From contig MU129986.1 in assembly GCA_015039465.1 (NCBI GenBank), positions 124,001-188,000 on the forward strand: 64,000 nt of DNA. Reading direction: 5' to 3'. Positions 13,331 to 24,765 of the stretch are shown in pieces. The notes beneath the pieces are model-generated. The model saw nothing but the letters and a program-made list of their open reading frames with translations. It searched no databases and was not told the origin of the DNA. Source of the DNA: Phlegmacium glaucopus (Eukaryota > Basidiomycota > Agaricomycetes > Agaricales > Cortinariaceae). Each line of letters begins with the position of its first letter. Positions within the stretch are counted from its first letter, which is position 1. Position numbers and translations under genes: made by a program.

Positions 13331-14417
13331 TTTCTTATCTTCTCATTCTCTAACAGGCCTCAGGTCATATTTATCCTACCTCGACTTGGGTACTCATGCA
13401 TTGATATCTACCTTTAATTTCGACTGCATGGGGCCAGCAGGACAGAGAATGAATAGAAAATTTTATTGGAAAATATACGGCATCCACGCTCACCACGTCA
13501 GCGAAGTTGTCGATAAGCTGGGGAGCGAGAGAGATCCGACCTCGTCGGCATCGGGTCAATTTTATTTATTTTCTGAGTAACTCCATCTGTAGAATATCAT
13601 TACCTCATACATACATAGGAGAGCGGCAGATTGCTATTGGTCGGCAGCCGCTGGCACCCGCGAGAAGGAGATACTTGTCCGCGTTCGGCCGTGGTTTGAA
13701 AATCAACGATTAACGGGGGAAAGAGTGATGACATCGCAGGTCAGGTTTGATGATGGGAGTTTTCGGGTCATGGTTTGTTGAAATGAATTGATTTCTCTCA
13801 CCTCTCGAAGAATAAATAGCGGAAGCATCTGGACAAGACGATTTTTTAGAGTTCACAGGCGAAATGGAATAGGATCAATTACTGATGAGTCCGATACGCA
13901 TTGAAGAAATTGGAGCAAATCTGAAGACATGTGTATCAGTGCGCGCTCAAGTACTCTGTTGATTTTGTTTTATAACTCCCACGTTCTGTATTGTTCGGTG
14001 TTTGGTTTTGCGGGGGAATGGTGACATCAATTACGGAATTTGGAAAATTAAAAGATCGTAGATCTAAAAACCAATATTTTTCGAGTGGTCCAAATATAAA
14101 CGGTAGTAATTTTCACTAGGATATGAGAAAGAAAGAAAATGATAGATGCGGATGAGTGCGGAAAGAAGTAAGGATTGAGTGAGTTGTGGTCCACATGATG
14201 TCGACCCAAACGGGTTGTGACATTCTATAGAGAAAGAGAAGTGTTTTGTAGTATTTGTTTTGATTGTTCGGCAGTCGAACCCTTTCAGAATTAATTTGAG
14301 ATTGGACCGACGTCACAGTCACGCGTAGATCTCCGATCTGTAAAATGATTTACAAAGAAGACTGGTTGGACCCTCTCAAAACTAAACGGAGCCGTCCAGT
14401 AAAATTCTCCCTGCAAC
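13331..14417. other. Intergenic, promoter side of the C2H2 gene
   Basis: About 1.1 kb, AT-rich toward the right end. No convincing coding exon. It should hold the promoter and 5' UTR of the C2H2 gene. Confidence 0.5.
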
Positions 14418-16500
14418 TTGTCGTTTTCAACCCAGATGCTCTCTCACCCTATTGCCCATACTCCCCACTTGTCAATCCCAAAATTTCAAGAATACCCCTC
14501 TCACCTCGTTTCCAGGCAAAAAGTCATTTCTTCCCCATCTTTTTACACAGATTTTGTCAACGCCTCTCCAGTAGACTCTCCGACGGGCACTATTGACGAA
14601 GACCAAATACCTTCGCCTCTTTCTCCTCAACCATCAGGTAATTACGACTATGCTCCGCATAATTCCAACTCTTTCGACTCCCAACTCTCTTCAGTTGAGA
14701 TCTATCGAAACCCGCAAAGTCAACCTTTTGCCACCAATCAGTTTCCCAATACCCGTGATTCGGTACACCAATCTTATAATATTAATACCTCGGCCCCAAC
14801 AAGAGGATCTCGTCCAATGAATTCTTACCTCTCAGAATCCCCTTCCCCTACTGACCTCCATGATTCTGCATCAGCATTGCCTCATTCTAACCCGCCTCAA
14901 TCGCAAGAAAGATTCCCCCATTCGGATCCTGGATTATACCCTGCTGCACAAGATCGTGTATCACCCGGACCCGAGAGACTATCTCGCCAGCCAGATTTTG
15001 ATAAATACCACGACGAAGATTCTTTGCATAACCACCTACTGGATCACAGACGGATGTCAGAACCAGCCGTGCTTAATGCCCCTAATCTCTACGCTATACC
15101 TAACCCGGATACATCAGCGTCTAGCCGTTATCAACATTTTAATTTTGCCTTTAATCCGCCAGCGCTACACACACCTCGTTCTGCAGCCTCGCTTTATCTC
15201 TCACCCTTACAGCGTGGAGCCAGCACAGGTTCCCTTCGCGACTTACGCGACCAACATTTTGAGTATCCTCCACAGCAGTCCGAATGGAAACATCGAGAGC
15301 CGCAAGAGCCCTTCGACCGGCAAAGCGACGCTCTCGATGAACCCATTTCACCGATGCAGCCCAATTTCTCAGGTGGCCTAGGAAGCTCTCCGACAACTGG
15401 AGTGCCCTATTCACCGCTTAGTGACAATCTCTACGGTCCATCGCCGCCAGGGACGGGAACCTCCACGTCTTCATCGGCGCCTCTAAGCATTCCTTGTAGT
15501 CCGTCTCGCTCACTTTCCCAGCATCTGCACCGGAGTCTTAGTAATCCACATGGTGTTGGTGATTCTATCGATCGCAAGACTTATTCTTTTGTCGCACTAC
15601 CTGGGAATGCTGTGAAGAAGCGTCCGAGACGGCGATACGACGAAATCGAGAGGCTTTATCAATGCTCTTGGCCAGACTGCAATAAGTCGTATGGCACGCT
15701 GAACCATTTGAACGCACATGTCACTATGCAAAAACATGGCGTGAAGCGCAGTCCCAATGGTTGGTCTTTTGGATATTATGTCCCGAACAATTTACTAAGG
15801 CCGGCTCACAGAATTCAAGGAGCTTCGAAAACAGTGGCGTAAAGCCAAGAAAGAGTCCGAAGCTGCTGGTGGAATTGTTCGCCGAGATAGCTACATTGAT
15901 AGCTATGACGATAATGGGTACTTTGATCAACGGTACCTGAGTTCTCACTCAATCAACCATCGACCACATTCGTCTCATCATCCTGGTCTGCCGTCATCAG
16001 TATCTATACCCCACTCCGGCACAACAGACCGCTACTCAGTCTCTATCGATGATATACGGTACCCTACTAATGACCGCGACGATGGTCTCCTTAATTATGG
16101 GTCTTTGGCCTCCCGTCAGCGATACAGTGGTAATCTACCTTCATCTTGGCACGGTGGATCCCATATTCCCTCTCGACCGAATATCCAGCAGCAATATCTT
16201 TCGTCTTCATTTCCAAACCAACCTGCGCACCATTCTCAACTACCTCAACTAAGTATTAATAGCCACTTACACCAAGCCTCGTCTGGCATCCCTCCAGCAA
16301 ACCGTTTACCTCAAAACAGTACGCTTCTGATGCCTTTACCCGGTTACCAGACGACTTCATTGATCCCTCTGTTACAATCAGGGAATGGCCTTGCATATGC
16401 AACCGATGCATATGAAGTCTACGACGATGATAGCAACTCACGACCGGGAACAGGTCATACTAGCATAGGTGCCCACAGCGGAGATGAATTCGACCATTAA
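14418..16500 (+). CDS. C2H2 zinc-finger transcription factor, single finger
   Basis: Two exons, 14418-15759 and 15812-16500, encode 676 aa; the intron junction PNG/EFKELRKQWRKAKKE is in phase. About 390 residues of Ser/Pro/Gln/His-rich, probably disordered sequence precede one zinc finger, CSWPDCNKSYGTLNHLNAH ending in MQKH (C-x4-C-x12-H-x5-H). The finger is flanked by basic KKRPRRRYDEIERLYQ and by EFKELRKQWRKAKKE, a layout known from a fungal family of nuclear regulators with one such finger. The C-terminal 200 residues are again low complexity, rich in Ser, His and Tyr, and end acidic. It presumably binds DNA in the nucleus; target genes are not indicated. Internal Met codons soon after the start (14436) are alternatives. 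The long flanking gaps fit a regulated gene. Confidence 0.85.
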
Positions 16501-18994
16501 AAAAATCCCTCTTTCCAAAGTCGACCTTAAACTTATCTGCGTAGGTGGGATTGATTACCTTAGACCTCTGAGCATTCTGCTTGATTCCGTGCTTTCTTGC
16601 CCTTTCTACTCTCATCCTTCCTTGGCTCGTTTCACTGGATTCGCATTTCTATGGTACTCCTCTGCTTTCGAATTGAATATCTTCCACTTCCACTTCATTG
16701 TTCATTTATTTTATATTCCCTGCACATATTGACTTCGTCGTAACTTTATCTTGCTTTGCATTTATACCCCAGTCATCCATATACTTGCGCTGGTGATATA
16801 ATTTTTATTTCTCCTATGGTTATCCGCTTCGTGTTTTTTTTTTCGACTCTAGATTTCTCATTGTACATATCATTTTACTTTTGTATAATCTATTAGTGGA
16901 AATACAACAATGTATGTTCTGAACTTCTTTGCATGTGTAGTGAGTCGATGTCGATAAAGACTGAAATTCCTCGTTGTGTGGGATCCGGTGAAAGCTATTT
17001 TAACTCAAAGGAGATGATTTGCCTTACTGTCCACATGGGCACACACGCACACAATCGATGAGTCCTTCAGATTACCTGAGTTGGCATACGAAGTCAAGTC
17101 TGCAATATATTTAATTCCATATGTATGCATATCTATACGTAATGCCTCAATGCATTGATTTAAATTACCAATGAGATTTCGTGAAAACTTACGGTTGACA
17201 TCACTTCTCTGGGACGAAGAATGAAGGGAGTCTTCTATTTGTCTTCTTTTTACCCTGTCACCAATCTGTCACCATACTTTCGGGTTTATCAAAAGAAATT
17301 TTTGTGATGTTTTTGGAAACTATGTCCAATTGTTGGGGAGCGTTACTTTTGACTTCGACTTCTGAAGAAACCTGTCAGCAGTTCGTGGATAGCGAAGTCA
17401 CGTCACGACACTTCTTCGCTGTCGGCTTATTATAGATATCCCTTTCGACTTTGCTTGTCTGGACTTCCGTGGGATGACCTAATGAAATTAACACCATCCA
17501 ATCAGAGTAGATCAGAGTTCGGGTGTAGATCGTGATGCCATCGGAATAGTAGTACGCGACACTCCGATAAATTGATTGTCGACATAAACTGAAACCGCCG
17601 CTGAGGAGAGGAAAAATTTGGAATGGTCAGAGAGGGAGGCTGGAGCTGCCATGTGATATCTGTGATTATACAGCGCTGCGGTTCAAATAAATAAAGTGTC
17701 ACAGACTGTACCGAATAACAATGAGATACCGGTGAGGTCATTGACACAATAATATTGGCTGAAGTCTCATTGGAACGCAGACACTTCTTTGAAGGGGGTT
17801 CCGTGAGGTTCCATGACCATCGGATTGACTTTGTGAGAGAGCAAACACTTTTCCGACGTCGATGGATACATCGTGTACTGAGGCATCAGAAGATGAGATG
17901 GCTTTCGAAGAATAGAATTAATGAGATCATCGGCCCACAAGGCCTGGAATCAGATAATCACCTGAGCCGTCGTCTCCTCAGCACCCGACAAACGATATCA
18001 ATCAACGGGAGAATATATTGAAATCTGAAAGCACGAGAAACCATGTTTGACTTGATAAAATCATGCCACAATCAATTCCGAGCGCCTGTCCACCAGATAT
18101 GACGGCTTTCTCGGAGGAGTTGCTGAGACAATAATTTATATTTGACGTCTTCGTTAAAGCTCACCTTCTAATTTTAATGAAGCAGCGCGGGTGCTGAAAT
18201 AAATATTTGCAGAGAAATGCCACCCCACCGCGACATTCGGAATGTTGACTGAATCGAGCTCCACCGATCCAGTTTACATACAGTCTTCGGAACCTTGAAC
18301 TTTAAAATCTGAACAAGGTCAACGATTCCACATCTACGGGAGTTTGGACAATGTCGCATTGTGAACGAAGCATACAGTCGGGCTGAATAACTGTTTTGGA
18401 CAGGAGATGGCACCCTGTATGATATCGAAGAATACATGAGCCAAATAGCAGACGTAAATTTTTGCCTTAACAGTCCGTGTGATTACATTTCAAGTCCCAG
18501 CAGGAGTTTGGTTCAGACCCGTCCATCCAAATGAAAGAAAGCAGTGCAGAGGTCAAGCCGGAGCTGTCAAGAGCATTGTTCGGAACCGTTCAACCGTCTT
18601 GTAGATAATCATAGCATGAGAGCATCCCGGGCGCCCTTTATTAAATCTGTCAACACCATGCCTTCAAAGCGCGTGGCAGCATGATGGCTTGAAGGAGCGA
18701 TTTCCTCAATCGATTCATCAAGTTTATCGCCGATATACAAGACGCAGACTTTTAATGGCTAGAGCCTTGCCAAAGCCCAGCTATTATAAGTAAGGAGAAG
18801 TTGGGCAGCGACGTGTCAGTGACAGTGTGGTCAGGTGTTTGGCTCCATCAAACAAACGTGATGGCATTGTCGGACGTGCGCACTGCGCAGCGGCACACCC
18901 GCCTAGCTTATCACTAAGTGCGCCATCCTCCATCTGATACACTCTGCATTATTTGATAACAGAATTCATATTCTTACTTGCTTTACATTCATCC
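16501..18994. other. Long intergenic region
   Basis: About 2.5 kb, the longest gap in this half. The first 500 bp are T-rich and look like a 3' UTR and terminator region of the C2H2 gene. Short open frames on both strands (for example 17755-18021 +, 18174-18437 -) have no splice or family support. The final few hundred bases should be the promoter of the F-box gene. No tRNA or clear transposon end seen. Confidence 0.5.
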
Positions 18995-21196
18995 ATGTCG
19001 AACGATCTTACCCTGGCTGAGCTTCCGATTGAAGTCTTACTTGACAATCTTCTACCATTTGTCCAAGCGCCAGACCTTCTTAGCTTTGCCTGCACCAGTA
19101 AAGTGCGGTTTCTGTTGACATAGAATGCTCTAATAAACCCTTACATGAGCTCTGGCAGTTCTTTGCAGTTCTCTGTTCCGACGATACCTTGTGGAAGCGA
19201 AAACTTCAGTCAGACTTCAATTTCTCCGGTGAGGGAACTGCTCGGACAAGCGGCTGGAAGTTTATCTATCAAGGCCTTTCTAAACCACGAGGTCGATTTT
19301 GATTATTTTCCATAAACAATATCGATGCTGAGGCTATTATACTTAGTCTTCGTTTGGGGGTAAGATTGTTTGCATTGAATATGTGGCCCCTCTCCTTCGC
19401 TAAGGCTTTAAATCAAAATTAGCGAAAACGCTAATGGAAGGTTGGGTCATCCTGATTTCCATAAATCGAAAAGGCAAGGTGCCCCTTTCCCTATACAAGT
19501 GCCTTTGCCAGGCGTTCGGGTTGTCAGTCTTGTAGCAGGAGGGATGTAGGTCTATCTTTACTTGTCCTGTCCAAGGGCATCTCACTGGTCATTTAAATTC
19601 AAGGTCATTCCATGCTTTGGACTCAGACGGCAACGTTCATGTCTGGGGTTTGTGCTGTTCACGTCTCCCCCCAAGCAATGAAATTGACCCAGTCTCGCAG
19701 GTACATTAAATGGATCTAGTATCTTCCCGAACTCCCAGGGCTTCTCCAGGAGTGGGACGCAAGCAAAAACGCCTTTGAAACTTGCGATGCCCGTTCCCAT
19801 CCGTAGCATCAGGTAATGAAACCGTCGACATCATATATACGATTATACTCAGATGTTTAGCTGCGGACGTTTACATTCGTCATGCTTGGATCGTACGAAC
19901 GCAATTTGGACGTTTACCAACTGGGGTCGGCCGTTTCGGTTATCCTCTTCACTTTTGGATAGCGATCCTGATTTTGTTCCCCGACAAGTTGAGTGCGGGT
20001 GGGCCTTCTCTTCTCTTCTTACGAAGTCAGGTGACGTCTTCGTATGGTGGCCCTTCGCGAACGAGATATTACAGATCGCCGAGGCAAAAGACGAAGAGAT
20101 GAATCGACAAGGTGACAAGAACGCTATTCCTACGAAAGAAGGCGTGATCCCATGCGTAACATGGGATTTAGCTTTCGAACCGACCAGATTGCCTGCCATT
20201 CCACCTCTACCTGACTTGCTACATACAGGAAGGGAGAAATCGACAGAGGTTACGCAGCTGATACAGATCGCGGCCTTTGACAATCACATCGTTGGGTTGA
20301 CAAATCACGGCCATGTTCTTAAGTACGGCTCTCTAGACAGCGAAGGCGGGGTTATACATGGACAATGGGATTACGTATGTCCAATATCTGGTATATGATC
20401 ACTATCCCTTGACATGTTCTACAGCTTCCCCTATTCAGCGAAGCCAAGCTAATAGCCAAACACTCTGTCTTCTCGGACGAGTCTGGAACTAATCAAGTCG
20501 ACCCTCCCCAGACTCTGCAGATAAGCCATGTGGGCTATTTTCCCTTTGCATCTTATTGTCGTACTTAACAAATTCCCTCGGAAAGATATCAGCCCACTTT
20601 ACGAATTTTACTGCATATTCAACCGACCCAACGTCGATCGTACTATTGGGTGACACAGATACTACACCAGTCTCGCAACCGAACATAATCCCTGCTCTAC
20701 AAAATAGATCCATTATATCTGTAGCAATGGGTGATTATCATAACGCCGCCTTGACAGCAGATGGCAAGCTGTTTACCTGGGGTCAATACTCGAATGGAGC
20801 ATTAGGCCTTGGAGATCCTCTCGAACTCGAGCCAGGTTCACCTGGCGCATTCGCCAATGCGCACCAACGAGATTTAGCCAGGGCCGGGCAAAGAAGGTTT
20901 GTACAACCGCCAGGTGTGGCTATCCCGACGGAAGTCAGGTTTGACTATACTAGAAAGAGGCCTAAGGGTCGATTTTGCTTTGCTGTGACAGCGGCTGGAT
21001 GGCACACTGGCGCTTTGGTGATTGACTTGGAGGTTCGCTTCTTCTTTTTTTGACGCGAACAACCCATTGATTAGTATAACCTCCCTGAAAGCCCGATCAA
21101 GAAGACGAAATGGATGCAATACGGCAGACGGTGGCTGATGGATCCAAAGCCGGCCCCTCCAACAAGTTCAGCAGTTCAAAACGAACATACTCATGA
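18995..21196 (+). CDS. SAF1: F-box and RCC1-repeat protein, Saf1/Pof9 type SCF subunit
   Basis: An N-terminal F-box, LAELPIEVLLDNLLPFV through DLLSFACTSK/FFAVLCSDDTLWKRKL (residues about 5-55), recruits Skp1 in an SCF ubiquitin ligase. RCC1 blades follow: VFVWGENANGRLGHPDF, SFHALDSDGNVHVWG, CGRLHSSCLD with TNWGRPFRLSS, CGWAFSSLLTKSGDVFVW, AAFDNHIVGLTNHGHVLKYG, and AMGDYHNAALTADGKLFTWG with YSNGALGLGD. These should form a substrate-binding propeller. At least seven introns were matched in phase (for example GG/GTAAG at 19.36 kb). The last exon best fits LE/PDQEDEMDAIRQT and a stop at 21194-21196; an alternative frame would run to 21365. In yeast Saf1 directs turnover of Aah1; the fungal target here is unknown. 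Confidence 0.82.
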
Positions 21197-21641
21197 ATCT
21201 AGCACAAGAAGAGGTGACCTAGAGAAGAAGATGAAAGAAGTTGTGCTCTGTGGTATGGATTCTACTTGTGCGTGTCATGACAAGACTCCGGCTGGACGCT
21301 ACCAATCCCAGGACAATCTTTCAGGACATAATTGCATTCGAATCGGGCAATTTTATAAGGGTTAGTTTAGAAGTGCAGAAGGTTTTGGTATCGCCTTTAT
21401 CTAACTAATTTTGGAACCTGCGAAATGAAGAAAGATTTGCGTATGTTAAAGTTGTACATGTACTTTATTGAACAAGGCATCATATCGTTTTTTGATCTGT
21501 ACCACGGCGCACGCTTTATTGCAATCCTCACAACTTTGGTTTAGGCTTAAAGCATTACAATCAGTTTTTTGCATTGTTGACACTGAGTGAGCCTATGAAG
21601 CCGGACCGGGATCAGATAGGAGCATAAAAAAAACATAAATT

Positions 21642-21724
21642 GGGCCTGACCGGGAATTGAACCCGGGACCTCCTCGAATATGGTAGAACCCTAACAAGGA
21701 ATCATACTACTAGACCATCAGGCC
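21642..21724 (-). tRNA. tRNA-Pro (AGG) with an 11-nt intron
   Basis: Reading the minus strand, a 7-bp acceptor stem GGCCTGA/TCAGGCC closes the molecule, with discriminator C. The TPsiC arm is GTCCCGGGTTCAATTCCCGG-like and the D arm TGGTCTAGTAGTATGATT contains A and B box sequence. The anticodon stem is CCTTG/CGAGG and the loop reads TTAGGG-T, giving anticodon AGG at 21690-21692. The loop is interrupted by 11 nt (21678-21688) exactly after position 37, the standard place for nuclear tRNA introns. Without it the tRNA is 72 nt. AGG reads CCU and, as inosine, CCC. Confidence 0.92.
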
Positions 21725-21786
21725 GACATGATCGGTCGGTGTAAAGACAAATACAAGGTCCTGCAAGCCGTTAAGTACACAGGTGT

Positions 21787-23908
21787 CTATTTAAAACGAG
21801 TCAAGATATTTCGAAGTGGTACAGGCATACGACTCTTCTTCTGAATAGATTCTAAAGTTACACTGTCTCGTACGGCAGTACCATCGTCGTTAAACTCCCA
21901 TCGCGTTGACCAGGTTTTTGAAACCGTTGCTCGCTTGTTTTCTTTAGTGCTGAAGATCGGTCCTTTAATAATGCGACTGAGTGAATGTCGTCCCCGGGAT
22001 TGTAGTGACCGTTGAATACGATCATTATTTTGGATCTCAGCTTTGTCCGTATTGCCATAGAAAATACTTGGGACCATGGAATAGCGAAGAGGGGGTTTAA
22101 TAATGATAGATTTAATCCGCCCCTTTGTCTTCATACCCGAAGAGGCTTTAGGTGTCGAATGCCAGGATTTGGTGTTCTGCCGAACCAAACGAGTCCTTCC
22201 TTCCAACCTCTCTTTATCGGATGTCGGATTCAAGTGAGGAGTAGGATTCTTCTTTACAGGAGCCTTGTCGTACGGGAGAATCGGGGCAGAAACCTGAGAT
22301 AAACGCCAAACATCATCATACATCAGCGAGGCGACATCTTTCTCAAACTCCGACGGTGACAAGGCAAATCGAACGCTCTTCAGAGACCTTGGTCGGAAAG
22401 TTGAATGTTTGGTCAGAGAGGAGCGAAGTAACAGGGGAGGGGAAGAGGTGTATTTCGAGAGAATTTCTGGTTTCTTGTCAGGTGCATCGGTCCGCGTACA
22501 CTTTGCCGTTTGGAGGGTTTTAGTTGCCGCGCCGACCTCACGAAGGTTCGCAGTTCTAGCTCTAGATAGAGAGGTCTCCTTCTGAGGCCCTGTCGGTGCT
22601 GTCAAAGTAGCTAAGCGCCTGCCAAGAATTTCGCAGGATGTATTGTTCGGTTGTTCGGGACATAGCGTGCTTCCAAAATGGATGACTTCAGCTTCCATTG
22701 CGGGTTTGACAGGCTCATAGGCCGGTATCAGAGAAGTTGTGTATGATCGCGAATCACAAGAAACATCAACTGGCGGAGTGTGTAGAGCCATGGACGAGCA
22801 CTGGAGACGAAGATTATTTATCATGTCTTCTATGCATAGTTCAGATTGGTTGGCAAGATTGACGTCCTGAAATTTTGGAGAATACGTTGAAGGCGAGCCA
22901 AGAAAAGCCGTAGGTATGCTAGGATAGGACAATTCGGAAGGCATGGTTTCGTTCTTCAAGAGTAAAGGAGGCAGAGGCTTCCTACCCCTACGGTCGGCCA
23001 GGTTAGCTGCCGGTTTGAGCGTAAAACTCTGATAAGAATCCAAAGATAGCGGAAGAGTGCAGTGTGAGTTTGATATCATAAGAGATGGAAGGGTCAGCTG
23101 CTCTGGGAGTTTCAATTGCTGATCAGTTATTGAAACCTCTTGGGAAGTGCCTTCGAAGAAGTTTTTCATATCTTTCAAATCTCGCACCATGTCAACCAAC
23201 TCCATATGCGTCAGAGTTCCAGAACAAGAGCCGAAATCCGTCCTTTCGGTCGTAGTTGTATATTTGTCAAGAGAAGCATCGACGAAAGCATGGGGTTCTT
23301 GCTTAGTCTGAGCAACAGCAACCTCAACGCGCACATGTCCAGCCCGAGCTTGAAGAAGTGCACGAGAGAAGTCTTCTGGCGAATATAGAGATCCTTCTGG
23401 CAGCCACTTCTCCGAGACTGGAGCCTGGTCCGGGGTGTTTCCCCATGGGATATGGCCAGGTGCCCGCCAGCCTGTCAAACATTCCTTCAGAAATGAAAAT
23501 GGATGAACTACTGTCATGGGATCACAGAAAAAAAAAACTCACGGCCCATTTACTAATACAAAGACATTCCTTGAACATAGACTTAAGGCGTGGTGAGGTT
23601 GGAGAAGTAATTACGACCTTTGGATTGACGTCTGTTCTGGGTTCTTGAAGTTGTGACAGAGGTCCCGAGAACATTTTGAGATGATCGCCTAGTCCAATTA
23701 TTGAAAGCCTAGGAGTTTTGAATGCATAAAATGGGGGGACCTGATCTGACGAGCTACTCGAAAGAGTGTCAAAGGTGACCGACTCCGAAATCAGAGGTTG
23801 TATGTGGTCAGATGCCAGCAGTTGTCGAAGGTCAAGGGAATCAACAGTGAGACTAGAAGGCAATGCATTTTGAGATTTTTGCCTCTGACTACATAGAGAG
23901 TGCTCCAT
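21787..23908 (-). CDS. Hypothetical Ser/Pro-rich disordered protein, 690 aa
   Basis: Two exons, 23908-23560 and 23510-21787, join in phase through a 49-nt intron with donor GTATTAGT; the simpler donor GTGAGT 18 bases further in would give a stop, so I chose the first. The protein is rich in Ser, Thr, Pro and basic residues and has no domain I know. Conserved-looking islands are WRAPGHIPWGNTPDQAPVSE, SLKSVRFALSPSEFEKD with SLMYDDVWRLSQ after it, and a basic C-terminal half ending PVPLRNILTRFK. KSVRF fits the RVxF consensus for PP1 docking, which is only suggestive. It lies tail-out beside the tRNA-Pro gene and shares its upstream region with the ELMO gene. Confidence 0.75.
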
Positions 23909-24765
23909 GGCGGTGAAAAGGTCGCAGAAATCAAATTTGCCCAGCTATGTTGAGATGTACAAGATGAGGCTGACAGGGTAAGTCTACCGTTTCAACGGAT
24001 ACTGGCTGATCGCGGTGACAATCTCGAGCAGCTTTGTACCAGTTCTCGCATAGGCTAAGCCTCAAATCCAAAATTTCCTTGAAAGATACATAGGAAGCTA
24101 AAAATCTAGCGCAGTTATCATGTACAGAACGTTAAACATGACTGTTCACGTTGGGCGTATGAATAAAATGAAGTGACTGAAAAATATGCTTGAGCAAATT
24201 AGCTGGACCAGGATATTGCACTAGGCCAGAAGGTTTGCAATGAGAAGCAATTTCTTCCCACGATATAGTTCCTTTTCCACCCTCCGTCACATCGATTTTT
24301 TTGAACTCTTCAAGCCAACACTGCCTTGGTAGTTACCATTAAATATTGCTTTATGTGAGTCTTTCCCTCATTTTTATCTTGGATGATGAGCCTGGAGACT
24401 TTGCACGTCAGTCAGACACCTAAATTCTTCGAATTTCGTTGTGTAAGATGACAGTCCACGCATTACTGACCTTGATGCTATTCGTTATGATGTAAGAGTA
24501 TTGGCTGACCACTTCCTCTTACTCAGGTATCGTCTTGTCTTCCAGTACTTGCACTCATTTTGAATATTCGCAGCCTAATTGGATTTGTTTCATTGTGAGT
24601 TAGCATGTCGCACGTTCAATTTAGATCACATTAGAATTTGCGTGTTCTACCGTATTGTTCTCTAGTTATTGCTCTACTACATCGACAAGCTTCTCAAATT
24701 GTCCCAACGCGGCACTGAAGGCCCTTTGAACCAACCTTATACTTATACCCCTTCCATTTAATCCC
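23909..24765. other. Divergent intergenic region upstream of the ELMO gene
   Basis: 857 bp between the starts of two divergent genes, AT-rich. It probably carries both promoters and possibly a spliced 5' UTR of the ELMO gene; several GTGAGT/CAG pairs are present between 24.35 and 24.75 kb but no coding exon is evident. Confidence 0.5.

Noticed and set aside
17755..18437. Short open frames in the 16.5-19 kb gap
   Set aside because: Below 90 codons, no splice partners, no motif; expected by chance.
22012..22302. Plus-strand frame inside the 690-aa unknown gene
   Set aside because: Antisense shadow of a longer, phase-consistent minus-strand exon.
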